Source: Thiorhodovibrio litoralis (GTDB taxonomy: Bacteria > Pseudomonadota > Gammaproteobacteria > Chromatiales > Chromatiaceae). Taken from it: a stretch of DNA of 64,000 nt. The notes below the pieces were generated by a model. The model worked only from the letters and a program-made list of their open reading frames with translations. It was not told the origin of the DNA and made no database searches. Shown here piece after piece: positions 37,182 through 47,918 of the stretch. A program made the translations under genes and the position numbers. Within the stretch, counting starts at the first letter, position 1, and each line of letters starts with the position of its first letter. Where the stretch lies: the NCBI RefSeq assembly GCF_033954455.1, contig NZ_CP121473.1, positions 186,001-250,000 on the forward strand, read 5' to 3'.

Positions 37182-38027
37182 ATGAACGCGCGTCTTTTCA
37201 ACCGCTGGCTGGTCTCTGGTGCCTTGATCTCCCTGCTTGTGGGCTGCGGCGGCACCGCGACCCGCCCGGACAGCGAGGAGATCGGTGGGGCGCCCGATGC
37301 CGTGCCACGGGTCGAGCCCAAGTCCAAATACGGCAACATGTCGTCCTATGTCGTGATGGGACGGCGTTATAGCACCAAGCCCAGCAGCAAGGGCTATGTC
37401 GAGCGCGGCCAGGCATCCTGGTATGGCAGCAAGTTTCACGGACGCCGTACCTCAAGCGGTGAGGTCTACGACATGCATCAAATGACCGCGGCGCACAAGA
37501 CGCTGCCGCTGCCAAGCTATGTGCAGGTGACCAATCTCGAGAATCACCGCAGTACCGTGGTGCGCGTCAATGACCGCGGCCCCTTCCATGGCGGGCGCAT
37601 CATCGATCTGTCCTACGCGGCGGCGAAAAAGCTTGGAGTGGTCGACGCCGGTACAGCAAAGGTGGAGGTCCGTTCGATCGATCCGCGCGATCATGGCGGG
37701 TTTGTCAAGGTTCAGGCCCCGAAGGCACGCAGGATTGCGGACAAGCCTGACAAGACAGCCGGCCCGTTTCAGGACCCAGCCCTCGCCGCCAACGATCATC
37801 TCTACCTGCAGGTCGGAGCCTTCGATCAACTGGCCAATGCCGAGGAGCTTCGCCATCGGTTGCTAGCGCAAGTCCCTGGTCCGGTCAATATTCGTCCCGG
37901 GGCAGAAGCTGAGGTTGCGCCCTACAAGGTGCATGTCGGGCCGCTTAGCTCCCGTGCCGAAGCTGAGGCTATGGCGCAGCGGCTGGCCAGCCTGGGGCTG
38001 GAGCCGGGGATCTTTGTCGGTCCCTGA
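37182..38027 (+). CDS. rlpA: RlpA septal-ring lytic transglycosylase lipoprotein
   Basis: A 281-residue lipoprotein: a short signal with lipobox ISLLVGC, a double-psi beta-barrel domain (ERGQASWYGSKFHGRRTSSGEVYD, VVRVNDRGPFHGGRIIDLSYAAAKKLG) and a C-terminal SPOR domain (LYLQVGAFDQLANAEELRHRL, PYKVHVGPLSSRAEAEAMAQRL) that binds denuded peptidoglycan. It cleaves glycan strands lacking stem peptides. The ATG at 37182 is supported by AGGAAGGAG; the open frame extends 15 codons upstream without a signal. Confidence 0.93.
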   Translation: MNARLFNRWLVSGALISLLVGCGGTATRPDSEEIGGAPDAVPRVEPKSKYGNMSSYVVMGRRYSTKPSSKGYVERGQASWYGSKFHGRRTSSGEVYDMHQMTAAHKTLPLPSYVQVTNLENHRSTVVRVNDRGPFHGGRIIDLSYAAAKKLGVVDAGTAKVEVRSIDPRDHGGFVKVQAPKARRIADKPDKTAGPFQDPALAANDHLYLQVGAFDQLANAEELRHRLLAQVPGPVNIRPGAEAEVAPYKVHVGPLSSRAEAEAMAQRLASLGLEPGIFVGP

Positions 38028-38119
38028 GTCTTGTGCCCGTCGTCTCTTGTCTCTTGAGTCCTGAATCTGGCGCCCAGAGTTTCACAGGCTAGTTTCACAG
38101 CCTGGGCCGCGCCGTTGAA

Positions 38120-38145
38120 GGAGCGCGACCCTCAAGGCGCGCTCC
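38120..38145. terminator. Hairpin downstream of rlpA
   Basis: GGAGCGCG, ten-base loop, CGCGCTCC forms an 8-bp perfect stem between rlpA and the carboxypeptidase gene. It has no U tract, so it is a weak terminator candidate. Confidence 0.35.
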
Positions 38146-38253
38146 CCGGATGACAAGCCCGCGCCGGCTTCCACTTCAAGGTCGCCAATCGGTTAGAATT
38201 TTTGCATTCAGCGGTCGCACGGCCGCGCTTTTTTCAGCTGGAAGGATAGCGTG

Positions 38254-39420
38254 ATGTTCTCTTTGGCAAGATTCCCGCGTCTGGCCTTGGTGCCAGCCTT
38301 TTTCCTGCTGTGCGCTCTGGTGGCAAAACCATTGTCCGCGTCGCCCCAGGCCATGCCCGAGCCGCCCCAGCTCGATGCCGGCGGCTATGTGCTGATGGAC
38401 TTCGAGAGCGGCAAAATCCTCGCCGAGCTGAATGCCGACGAGCAGCTCGCGCCCGCCAGCCTTACCAAAATCATGACCGCCTATGTGGTCTTCGGAGAGC
38501 TGGCTGCGGGGCGCCTAAGCGTCGACGACGATGTGCTGATCAGCGAAAAGGCCTGGCGCACCGGCGGGTCGAAGATGTTCGTCGAAGTTGGCAAGCGCGT
38601 GCGGGTGGAGGATTTGCTCCAGGGCATGATCGTGCAGTCCGGCAATGATGCGAGCGTCGCTCTCGCCGAGCATGTTGCCGGCAGTGAGGCGGCCTTTGCC
38701 GACATGATGAATGCCGAGGCCGCGCGCATTGGGATGACAGGCTCGCGTTTCACCAACGCTCCCGGTCTGCCCAATCCCGCGCACTACACCACCCCGCGCG
38801 ACATCGCGATCCTGACTCGGGCGATGATTCGGGATTATCCGGACTACTACAGCTGGTATTCGCAACAGGAGTTCACCTACAACGATATCCGCCAGTACAA
38901 CCGCAATATCCTGTTGCGCCAAGACCCAAGCGTCGATGGTGTCAAGACCGGCCACACCGACGAGGCGGGATACTGTCTGGTGGCTTCGGCGAAGCGCGAT
39001 AGCCAGCGCATGATCTCGGTGGTGATGAAGACCGCAAGCACCAAGGCGCGCGCGAGTGACAGCCTGTCGCTGCTGAACTACGGCTTTCGCTTTTTTGAGA
39101 CCATCGAACTCTTTCCCGGCGACAAGCCGGTCGAGACCCTGCGCATCTGGAAGGGCGAGACCCAGGAGTTGCCCGTCGGGCCGGCGCACGATGTCGCGAT
39201 CAGTATCCCGCGCGGCAGCTACGAGAATGTCGTGACGCAGCTCGAGGCAGTGCCTGAGATCATCGCCCCCATTGAGAAAGGTGATCAAATCGGCGAGATT
39301 GTCATCACCTTAAACGACGAAGAACTGCGCCGGGTGCCGCTGGTCGCGCTGGAGGCGGTTCCCAAAGGCGGGCTGATCCGGCGCGCTATCGATACTGTGC
39401 TGCTGTGGTTTCAGGGATGA
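38254..39420 (+). CDS. dacA: D-alanyl-D-alanine carboxypeptidase (PBP5/6 type)
   Basis: A 388-residue low-molecular-weight PBP with a signal peptide (LALVPAFFLLCALVAKPLSA). The catalytic SLTK is at S69-K72, SGN in VQSGNDASVAL and KTG in DGVKTGHTDEAG. The C-terminal beta domain ends in an amphipathic stretch (GLIRRAIDTVLLWF) that anchors it to the membrane. It removes the terminal D-Ala from stem peptides. A GTG one codon upstream is an alternative start. Confidence 0.94.
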   Translation: MFSLARFPRLALVPAFFLLCALVAKPLSASPQAMPEPPQLDAGGYVLMDFESGKILAELNADEQLAPASLTKIMTAYVVFGELAAGRLSVDDDVLISEKAWRTGGSKMFVEVGKRVRVEDLLQGMIVQSGNDASVALAEHVAGSEAAFADMMNAEAARIGMTGSRFTNAPGLPNPAHYTTPRDIAILTRAMIRDYPDYYSWYSQQEFTYNDIRQYNRNILLRQDPSVDGVKTGHTDEAGYCLVASAKRDSQRMISVVMKTASTKARASDSLSLLNYGFRFFETIELFPGDKPVETLRIWKGETQELPVGPAHDVAISIPRGSYENVVTQLEAVPEIIAPIEKGDQIGEIVITLNDEELRRVPLVALEAVPKGGLIRRAIDTVLLWFQG

Positions 39421-40280
39421 CACAGGTCTATCTCAACGGGGAATTCCTGCCGCTGGCCGAGGCGCGGGTGCCGGTGCTCGATCGTGGGTTTCTGTTCGGT
39501 GACGGAGTCTATGAGGTGATTCCCGCGTATGGTCGCAAGCCGCTGCGACTCGGTGCGCATCTTGATCGACTCGAGCGCAGTCTGGCCGGCATTCGTCTTG
39601 ACAATCCACTGGCCCGCTCAGATTGGGAGGGCATTGTTGCCCGTCTGCTTGATGCGCACGAGGCGAATGATCAAGCCATTTACCTGCAGGTCACGCGCGG
39701 TGCCCCGGCGGTGCGCGACCATCGGTTCCCTGCAAAGACCTCACCGACGGTTTTTGTCATGACCAAAGCGCTGACGCCGCGCGATCCAAATATTGCTGAG
39801 TACGGTGTCGCGGCGGTACTGCGTGAGGATACGCGCTGGCAGCGTTGCGACATCAAGTCCGTTTCTCTGGTGGCGGCCGTGCTGCTGCGTCAGGAAGCGG
39901 CTGATGAGTCCGCCGAGGAGGCACTGCTGGTGCGCGACGGCCATGTCGTGGAGGGGTCCATTAGCAATTTGTTTGTCGTGCACGAAGGTCGCTTGACCAC
40001 GCCACCCACGGGCCCCGAGCTGCTCTCGGGTATTACGCGTGAATTTGTCATTGAGCTTGCCAGACGCGAGGGACTGCCGCTTGCCGAGCAGCCGGTACCA
40101 GTCGCTGCATGCCGCACGGCTGATGAAATGTGGATTTGCAGTTCCACGCGCGAGCTGTTGCCGGTCACCCGTCTCGATGGCAATCCTGTTGGCGACGGTC
40201 GAGTCGGGCCAATGTGGCGCCGGCTTGATGCCGCCTATCAGGAGTGCAAGGCGCAGCTGGCGGGGAACGGCCATGGCTGA
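39417..40280 (+). CDS. dat: D-amino-acid aminotransferase (class IV)
   Basis: A 287-residue fold-type IV PLP enzyme. LDRGFLFGDGVYEVIPAYG is the N-terminal signature, K147 (RCDIKSVSL) should hold PLP, and EEALLVRDGHVVEGSISNLFVV binds the phosphate. It interconverts D-alanine and D-glutamate for cell-wall synthesis, which fits its ATGA overlap with dacA (39417-39420). Aminodeoxychorismate lyase or branched-chain aminotransferase activity is less likely. Confidence 0.88.
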   Translation: MTQVYLNGEFLPLAEARVPVLDRGFLFGDGVYEVIPAYGRKPLRLGAHLDRLERSLAGIRLDNPLARSDWEGIVARLLDAHEANDQAIYLQVTRGAPAVRDHRFPAKTSPTVFVMTKALTPRDPNIAEYGVAAVLREDTRWQRCDIKSVSLVAAVLLRQEAADESAEEALLVRDGHVVEGSISNLFVVHEGRLTTPPTGPELLSGITREFVIELARREGLPLAEQPVPVAACRTADEMWICSSTRELLPVTRLDGNPVGDGRVGPMWRRLDAAYQECKAQLAGNGHG

Positions 40281-40593
40281 GCGCGGCAAGGCCGGGGCGA
40301 GCGCCACTCCCACCGCGAGCAGCGCGCCCACTGCGAGCGATACCCTGCTGGAGTTCCCGTGCCGGTTTCCAATCAAGGCAATGGGGCTGGCCGAGCGCGA
40401 TATCGCCACCCTGGTGGTTGAAATTCTCACACCCCACACGGGAGACCTGGCCCCGCACCAGGTGCGTCAGCGTCCCAGCCCCAATGGCAAATGGCTGTCG
40501 GTGACCGTGGAAATCGAGGCTCAAAGCAAAGCCCAGCTCGACGCCATTTATCGCGACCTGACGGCGCACGAAGCGATCGTCTATGCGCTGTGA
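40273..40593 (+). CDS. ybeD: DUF493 (YbeD) family protein
   Basis: A 106-residue protein: an unusual Ala/Ser/Thr-rich N-terminal extension, then the DUF493 core ([49 protein letters not shown]). The ferredoxin-like fold suggests a small regulatory role; the location between dat and lipB is the common dacA-ybeD-lipB order of gammaproteobacteria. It overlaps both neighbours. Confidence 0.9.
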   Translation: MAERGKAGASATPTASSAPTASDTLLEFPCRFPIKAMGLAERDIATLVVEILTPHTGDLAPHQVRQRPSPNGKWLSVTVEIEAQSKAQLDAIYRDLTAHEAIVYAL

Positions 40594-41207
40594 TAGAAGC
40601 TCCTGTCGTGCGCCAATGCGGGCGCTGCGCTTACCAGGAGACCTTCGAGCAAATGCGCGCATTCACCGACACGCGCGACGCGCAAACCCGCGATGAGCTC
40701 TGGGTGGTGGAGCATGACCCGGTATTGACCCTGGGTCAGGCGGGCCGCCGCGAACATCTGCTGAACCCAGGGACCATTCCCATCATCGACAGCGATCGCG
40801 GCGGTCAGGTCACCTACCACGGTCCCGGTCAGGTGGTGATCTATGTGCTGCTCGACCTGCGCCGGCGCGGACTTGGCGTGCGGCAACTGGTTAGTCTGCT
40901 CGAGCAGTCCGTGATCGCAGCGCTCGCCGCCGAGGGCATCAATGCCACCACCAGGGCGGGCGCGCCCGGCGTTTATGTGGATGATGCAAAAATTGCCGCT
41001 TTGGGGCTGCGCGTGCGCCGCGGCTGCAGCTACCACGGGCTTGCGCTCAATGTCTCCATGGACCTAGCGCCTTTTTCGCGCATCGATCCCTGCGGTTATC
41101 GCGGGCTGCGGGTCACCCAAGTCGCCGACCTCGGCTGTGAGCTGGCGAAGGAGCAAGCTGCCAGTGCGCTGGTTGATCAGCTGTGCGCGCGGTTGGGGTC
41201 GCCTTGA
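40590..41207 (+). CDS. lipB: Octanoyl-[acyl-carrier-protein]:protein N-octanoyltransferase
   Basis: A 205-residue Lip[63 protein letters not shown] (Lys and catalytic Cys) and [17 protein letters not shown] are all family motifs. It transfers octanoate to lipoyl domains. The start is GTG at 40590, overlapping the ybeD stop (GTGA). lipA is not downstream here; a convergent gene follows and overlaps by about 30 bases. Confidence 0.93.
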   Translation: MIEAPVVRQCGRCAYQETFEQMRAFTDTRDAQTRDELWVVEHDPVLTLGQAGRREHLLNPGTIPIIDSDRGGQVTYHGPGQVVIYVLLDLRRRGLGVRQLVSLLEQSVIAALAAEGINATTRAGAPGVYVDDAKIAALGLRVRRGCSYHGLALNVSMDLAPFSRIDPCGYRGLRVTQVADLGCELAKEQAASALVDQLCARLGSP

Positions 41208-41833
41208 GCGCGGTCCGGCGAGCAAAACAGCGCCAGCGGAAAGGTTTCGGTAATCAGGATCACCGGTTCGCCGTCGATGATGATGCGATAGGTCCGAAAC
41301 AGACTCTCGCCTGACACACCCTGAGCCGTGTCGGCTGGGACAGGGGCCTGATTCACACCAACCTCCATCACCTCGCGGTAGCTTTCCAGTCCGCTGTCGC
41401 GGATGAGCGCGCCGATGCCGATTTCACGGTCGATCAGGCGTTGGCGAAAATGATCGGGCACGCGCTCGGCGCGAATCACCGAGTCGGCGCGGGCATACTC
41501 ATTTCCTGTGTCGGCCCCGCGCAGACGCACGCGCCGCATCAGAGCGCGATCGCCTGCATTGATCGCTACCCAGGGAATCTCCGCTTCGGCGGAGAGGAAT
41601 TCCTGGTATAGGGTGTCCACCATGACCGGCTCCCAGAAATAGGCCTCGAGGATCTTGGTGACCGTGCCATCAGTGACCAGCAGGGCGCGCAGAAATGCCG
41701 GCAGCGATTGAATGGCGCGGCGACTGCCGTCACGACAGGCAATGGTGCCGCCACGCACGAATCCCTGGCAGCGAAACGGGTTGACGTCTGCCGCGATGCC
41801 GGAGGCATGGGCGCTGGGGTAAAACTGCTTCAT
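41177..41833 (-). CDS. Chorismate lyase family protein (DUF98/UbiC type)
   Basis: A 218-residue protein with [56 protein letters not shown] and [22 protein letters not shown], the pattern of UbiC/DUF98 chorismate pyruvate-lyases. It would release 4-hydroxybenzoate for ubiquinone synthesis. The start at 41833 is chosen since further upstream residues are not family-like. No ubiA is next to it. The 3' end overlaps lipB convergently. Confidence 0.75.
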   Translation of the reverse strand: MKQFYPSAHASGIAADVNPFRCQGFVRGGTIACRDGSRRAIQSLPAFLRALLVTDGTVTKILEAYFWEPVMVDTLYQEFLSAEAEIPWVAINAGDRALMRRVRLRGADTGNEYARADSVIRAERVPDHFRQRLIDREIGIGALIRDSGLESYREVMEVGVNQAPVPADTAQGVSGESLFRTYRIIIDGEPVILITETFPLALFCSPDRAQGDPNRAHS

Positions 41834-41984
41834 TGAGGGTCGGGGTTTCCAGGCTTTTGAGCAGACATTCAAGAGACGAGGGCGCGGCCTTTGGGCCTCC
41901 AAGGGCAGTGATATCAAACGCTCATGAAGGTGGGGCAAGCTGCCGTCCGGAGTCGTCTGGGGCGATAATCTTTAGGCGTGGGAC

Positions 41985-42012
41985 TCGAAATTTTCTCAGT
42001 CTGTGGTATAAC
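41985..42012 (+). promoter_or_regulatory. Likely sigma-70 promoter of the small lipoprotein gene
   Basis: TCGAAA (41985-41990), 16 bases, TATAAC (42007-42012). The ATG of the lipoprotein lies 40 bases past the -10, giving a short leader that includes GGAG. Confidence 0.5.
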
Positions 42013-42052
42013 GGGCGCGCCACAAGGCAACAGTTATATGGAGAATATGCTA

Positions 42053-42250
42053 ATGACCAAGCGAACCAAACTCGCCTCTTTGTCCATCGCCGCCGTTCTT
42101 GGCGGTGCCATGCTCGGCGGCTGTGCCACCGATCAGGAAGCCCGTGATATGGCTCAGGCCGCCATGGACTCCGCCAATGCAGCCCAGGCCTGCTGCAACG
42201 CTAACGAAGAGCGCATCAACCGCATGTATCAGAAGATCATGTCCAAGTGA
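42053..42250 (+). CDS. Small Lpp/OprI-like outer-membrane lipoprotein
   Basis: A 65-residue protein: signal peptide with lipobox LGGC, then an alanine-zipper-type heptad segment (ARDMAQAAMDSANAAQA) and a short helical end finishing in MSK. It resembles Braun-type lipoproteins, which trimerise and are linked to peptidoglycan through the C-terminal Lys; the last residue is Lys here. An adjacent Cys pair (ACCN) is unusual. The ATG at 42053 is chosen for the GGAG nine bases upstream. The convergent neighbour is an L,D-transpeptidase, the enzyme class that makes this link. Confidence 0.75.
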   Translation: MTKRTKLASLSIAAVLGGAMLGGCATDQEARDMAQAAMDSANAAQACCNANEERINRMYQKIMSK

Positions 42251-43242
42251 TGCCAGCTGGCTGATTCTTGCCGGCCGCCCACTACGGTGGGCAGGCCGGT
42301 ATTTTCATCCCTCACCTGTTTGACCTCGTCCCAGTTCACCAGCACGCCCGGCGCCTTGGCGATGGACTCTGGTATCAGATCCTCCACGCGCGTGTCGGCC
42401 TGCTGTTTCTCGGTAGCGTTTGCCTCCAAGAACAACTGATCCCCGAGCCAGCCAACCTTGTACGGTTGATCCACGATGGTGACCTGCGTTCCGGTCGGAA
42501 TCTGACTGAACAGATATTCGATGTCTTCCGGAAACATGCGCGTGCAGCCATGACTGACTGGCATGCCAACTCCCCAGGGCTTGTTGGTGCCATGGATCAG
42601 ATAACTGCGATTGCTCAGCCGCATGGCGAAGGCACCGAGCGGATTATCCGGTCCGGCCGGAACCACGGCAGGTAAAATATCACCTTTGGCCGCATGCTCG
42701 GCGCGGATCGATGCCGGCGGCGTCCAGGTCGGACCCTTGATCTTCTCGACAATGCTGTATTGACCGACCGGCGTCTCCCAGCCTTCGCGTCCGGTACCGA
42801 CCGAGAAAGTTTCGACTTCCTGAGGCGAGCGGAAGTAATACAGTCGCTTCTCGGCGGTGTTCAGCACCAGCCCCTGCCGTGGCGCATCCGGCAGCACATG
42901 GCGCGCAGGAATCAGTACATCCGCGCCATCCTTCGGCACCCACATGTCGACATTGGGGTTGGCCTGTTCCATCTCGTCGAAACCGAGCCCATGATGGCGC
43001 CCGATATCAAGCAGCGTCTGGCGTGCGTCGGCCTTGACGTAGAAGGGCGTGCCGATGACGTCGTCGTCCGAGCTTGCCAGCCGGTATGGCTCTGACGCTA
43101 GCGCGATGCCCGAAGCGCCGATGCCGCTGAGTCCAATTGCGGCAAGTGCAACCGCCGGGAGTATCGCGGTCAGTCTTTGCCCGGTGTGGATCAAGAGTTG
43201 AACGGTAAGGTGCATCAGGGATGCGAACAACGAAGGAATCAT
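42229..43242 (-). CDS. L,D-transpeptidase (YkuD/ErfK) with LysM domain
   Basis: A 337-residue exported enzyme. After a hydrophobic signal segment (LTAILPAVALAAIGLSGIGA) comes a LysM-like module (QTLLDIGRHHGLGFDEMEQANPNVDMWVP), then the YkuD domain with LIHGTNKPWGVGMPVSHGCTRMFPEDIEYLF, including His, Ser-His-Gly-Cys and Arg of the active site. It forms 3-3 cross-links or attaches Lpp to peptidoglycan. The start is uncertain: ATGs at 43278, 43242 and 43215 are all possible, none with a good ribosome site. Its 3' end overlaps the lipoprotein gene. Confidence 0.9.
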   Translation of the reverse strand: MIPSLFASLMHLTVQLLIHTGQRLTAILPAVALAAIGLSGIGASGIALASEPYRLASSDDDVIGTPFYVKADARQTLLDIGRHHGLGFDEMEQANPNVDMWVPKDGADVLIPARHVLPDAPRQGLVLNTAEKRLYYFRSPQEVETFSVGTGREGWETPVGQYSIVEKIKGPTWTPPASIRAEHAAKGDILPAVVPAGPDNPLGAFAMRLSNRSYLIHGTNKPWGVGMPVSHGCTRMFPEDIEYLFSQIPTGTQVTIVDQPYKVGWLGDQLFLEANATEKQQADTRVEDLIPESIAKAPGVLVNWDEVKQVRDENTGLPTVVGGRQESASWHHLDMIF

Positions 43243-43404
43243 GGTCGGGATTTGGCTAGGGATCTTTCTAAGACGCATGGCAGGGATGCTCGCGCCAATA
43301 TTGGCGGCAAAGTTGGCGGCGATGGGGGCCGCGGCCATGCCCCTGCCGATTTCAAGCTTGATTTGTGCCTTGCAGGGCCGGGATGATGCGGGGCATCCTG
43401 ACAG

Positions 43405-45525
43405 ATGATCCGCTTTCGATCTCAGAGTGCCGTTGTGACAGATCATACCCATAAACTCCAGCACGTTCGCAATATCGGTATTGTCGCCCATGTCGATGCC
43501 GGCAAGACCACCCTGACCGAACGCATTTTGTTCTATACCGGTGCACTGCACAAAATTGGTGAGGTGCATGAAGGCGCCGCCCACATGGATTGGATGGCTG
43601 AGGAGCGCCAGCACGGCATCACCATCACCGCGGCAGTAACGCGCGCCCCGTGGCGCGAGCATTTGCTGCAGATCATCGACACCCCGGGCCATGTTGATTT
43701 TACCATTGAGGTGGAGCGCGCGATGCGAGTCCTTGATGGCCTGGTGCTGGTGCTCGATGGCGTGCGCGGGGTCGAGCCGCAAACAGAAACCGTGTGGCGC
43801 CAGCGTGGCCATTTCAAGCTGCCGACGCTGTTCTTTATCAACAAAATGGACCGCCCGGGCGCGGATTTCGCCCAAGCGATGGCCGCTATCGGCGAGCGCC
43901 TGGGCGTGCAGCCGATCGCCGTGACCCTGCCGCTGCCTGAGCGCAATGCCGTGATCGATCTGATCCGCCAGGAGCTGCTTGAGTTCCATGGCGAGCAGGG
44001 CGAGGAGGTGGTGCGTGCACCCTGCCCGCAGGCGCTCTGGTCCGAGGCCGCTGGGCTGCGCGAATCCCTGCTGCTGGCCGCTGCCGAGGTCGACGACACG
44101 CTGGCCGAGCCGGTGCTGGCCGGTGAGCCGGTTGCGCCGGCAGCACTGCTCAAAGCACTGCGCCGGGGCGTGTTGAACGGAGACTTGTTCCCCTGCTTTG
44201 GCGGCAGCGCGCTGCGCAATCTTGGTGTGCAGCCATTGCTCGACGCCGTGGTGGATCTTCTGCCCGCGCCGACGGATCGCCCAGCAATGACGGCGCAGCG
44301 CTTTGAGGCAGCAGCGGCGGATAGCCCGCAGCCCGCAACCGAGTCCATCACCATCGGCGGCGATGGACCCCTGGCTGCGCTGGTATTCAAAGTCCAGCTG
44401 TGGGATGGGCGGCGGCATTGTTTCACGCGCGTTTATCGCAATCGCGTGCGCCCCGGCGATAGTGTGGCCTTCATCGGTGCCGACGGACAGGTGGTCAAGG
44501 AGCATGTCGCGCGCATTTTCGACATTGACGCCGGCAAGAAGACCAAGCTCGACGAGGCCGGCCCCGGGCAGATCGTGCTACTCGCGGGGCTGCGCCACGC
44601 GGCAACCGGCGATACCCTGTGCGACCCTGAGCATGTCTTCAGCCTTGAGCGTATTGAAACCCGCACGCCGGTGCTGAGTCTGGCCATAGAACCGACCAGC
44701 AGCGCCGAGGAGGAAAAACTGCTCGAGGCACTGGACAAGGTGGCGCAGGAAGACCCGACGCTCAAGGTCGAGGAAGACCCGGAAACCGGCCAGCGGCTGC
44801 TGCGCGGTATGGGCGAACTGCATTTGCAGATTGTGATCGAGCGACTGGAACGCGAATTCCATCTGCGCGTGCGCAGCGGACGCCCGTCGGTTGCTTTGCG
44901 CGAAAGCATCGGCGTCGAGATCAGCGTTGAGGATTGCTATCAGCGCCCGGCGTCGCCGGACGGCAAGCACCCGGAAGTCAAGGCCAGCATCGGCTTGACT
45001 CTGACACCGGGGGAGCGTGGCTCTGGCGTGCAGATCCTTGATGAGCCGCAGGTGCACCCGGCGGGTAACGAATTGAGCGAGGAGCAGCGCCGCGCCTTGC
45101 GCGAGGGTTTGCAGCTCAGCCTGAGCAGCGGCCCGCTGCAGGGCGCGCCGGTTGAGGATGTCGCCATCCGTGTGCACCGGGTCGATCTTTTCGGTCAGGC
45201 CAGCACCCCTGAGGCCTTGGGCGCGGCGGCGGCCCGGGCGCTGCGCAAGGGGTTATCTGCGGCCGCTCCGGTTGTGCTGCATCCGCTGATGCGCGTCGAT
45301 CTCGTGGTGCCGGAAGACAATCTTGGCCATGTGCTCGGTGACCTGCAGGCGCGCCATGCGGTGATTCGCGCCACCGTGCTGAGCGACGGTGGCGGCGAGC
45401 GCGAGGCGCGCGTGCAATGCGCGGTGGCACTCGAGAGTCTGCTCGGCTATGCCACCGAATTGCGCAGCCTGACCCAGGGCCGCGGCCAGTTCAGCATGCA
45501 GTTCGAGCGTTTCGACGCTATCTAA
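43405..45525 (+). CDS. Elongation factor G-like translational GTPase (second-type EF-G)
   Basis: A 706-residue five-domain GTPase: G1 AHVDAGKTT, G3 DTPGHVDF, G4 NKMD, then domains II-V (ending ELRSLTQGRGQFSMQFERF). It has HGITITAA where housekeeping EF-G has RGITITSA, and domain II/III differ from standard FusA. No rpsL, rpsG or tuf is adjacent, so it is the divergent, stand-alone EF-G found in many proteobacteria, not the str-operon copy. It may act in recycling, stress or tetracycline-like protection; which of these cannot be read. Confidence 0.85.
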   Translation: MIRFRSQSAVVTDHTHKLQHVRNIGIVAHVDAGKTTLTERILFYTGALHKIGEVHEGAAHMDWMAEERQHGITITAAVTRAPWREHLLQIIDTPGHVDFTIEVERAMRVLDGLVLVLDGVRGVEPQTETVWRQRGHFKLPTLFFINKMDRPGADFAQAMAAIGERLGVQPIAVTLPLPERNAVIDLIRQELLEFHGEQGEEVVRAPCPQALWSEAAGLRESLLLAAAEVDDTLAEPVLAGEPVAPAALLKALRRGVLNGDLFPCFGGSALRNLGVQPLLDAVVDLLPAPTDRPAMTAQRFEAAAADSPQPATESITIGGDGPLAALVFKVQLWDGRRHCFTRVYRNRVRPGDSVAFIGADGQVVKEHVARIFDIDAGKKTKLDEAGPGQIVLLAGLRHAATGDTLCDPEHVFSLERIETRTPVLSLAIEPTSSAEEEKLLEALDKVAQEDPTLKVEEDPETGQRLLRGMGELHLQIVIERLEREFHLRVRSGRPSVALRESIGVEISVEDCYQRPASPDGKHPEVKASIGLTLTPGERGSGVQILDEPQVHPAGNELSEEQRRALREGLQLSLSSGPLQGAPVEDVAIRVHRVDLFGQASTPEALGAAAARALRKGLSAAAPVVLHPLMRVDLVVPEDNLGHVLGDLQARHAVIRATVLSDGGGEREARVQCAVALESLLGYATELRSLTQGRGQFSMQFERFDAI

Positions 45526-45628
45526 GCCTTCGGCTTGCCGAGCCCAGTCTTCCCGCCTGCGTGCCGACGTGCATGAATTTTGGGGGAGTCCCTGGCATTC
45601 CCGCAGCATTTTTTGATGTCTCTGCCCC

Positions 45629-45656
45629 TTGACAGTGCGAGCATCGGGACTATTAT
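45629..45656 (+). promoter_or_regulatory. Sigma-70 promoter of groESL
   Basis: TTGACA (45629-45634), 16 bases, TATTAT (45651-45656). The -35 is consensus and the -10 overlaps the CIRCE operator by one base, so HrcA binding would block the polymerase. Confidence 0.8.
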
Positions 45657-45682
45657 TAGCACTCGCTACTGATGAGTGCTAA
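45656..45682. promoter_or_regulatory. CIRCE operator (HrcA binding site)
   Basis: TTAGCACTC (45656-45664), nine bases, GAGTGCTAA (45674-45682): a perfect 9-9-9 CIRCE element. It predicts that groESL is repressed by HrcA and induced by heat. Confidence 0.97.
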
Positions 45683-45749
45683 CAACCCCGTCCCTAGGCC
45701 GGGCTGACCGGCGCTCGACCACTCACACTACATTGAGGGGACTCAAACA

Positions 45750-46040
45750 ATGAATATCCGTCCTTTGCACGACCGCGTCGTTATCCGTCGCATGGAAGAA
45801 GAGCGCACCACCGCTGGTGGCATCGTCATTCCAGATAGCGCTGCCGAAAAGCCGATCCGTGGCGAAGTCATGGCTGTTGGCAACGGCAAGATCATGGACA
45901 GCGGCGACTCCCGCCCGCTCGACGTCAAGGTCGGCGACAAGGTGCTGTTCGGCAAGTACTCGGGCACCGAGGTCAAGGTCGATGGCGAAGATCTTCTCGT
46001 GATGCGCGAGGAAGACATCATGGGTGTCATCGAGGGCTAA
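45750..46040 (+). CDS. groES: Co-chaperonin GroES
   Basis: A 96-residue Gro[22 protein letters not shown], the mobile loop [16 protein letters not shown] and [33 protein letters not shown]. It caps the GroEL cage. Located 67 bases after the CIRCE element. Confidence 0.98.
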   Translation: MNIRPLHDRVVIRRMEEERTTAGGIVIPDSAAEKPIRGEVMAVGNGKIMDSGDSRPLDVKVGDKVLFGKYSGTEVKVDGEDLLVMREEDIMGVIEG

Positions 46041-46057
46041 GCCTTCGCGCACCCTGA

Positions 46058-47779
<1,722 letters not shown>

Positions 47780-47843
47780 TCGCCCCTCTGTCGGCCTGTA
47801 GCGCGCTGGTCGGTTAGAGCTGACCAGCGCCTGCTGTCCCTTG

Positions 47844-47877
47844 ACGCCCCCTGCAAGTCTCTTGCTGGGGGCGTTTT
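47844..47877 (+). terminator. Rho-independent terminator after groEL
   Basis: ACGCCCCC-T-GCAAG, loop TCT, CTTGC-T-GGGGGCGT with one T-T mismatch, then TTTT. A 13-bp stem with a short U tract; it ends the groESL transcript. Confidence 0.85.
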
Positions 47878-47918
47878 CGTTTTCAGTTCATCCCGTTCGT
47901 CGTGGCATCATCTCACCC

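Noticed and set aside
43243..44505. Upstream extension of the L,D-transpeptidase frame
   Set aside because: It would run antisense to the EF-G gene; the signal peptide places the real start near 43215-43278.
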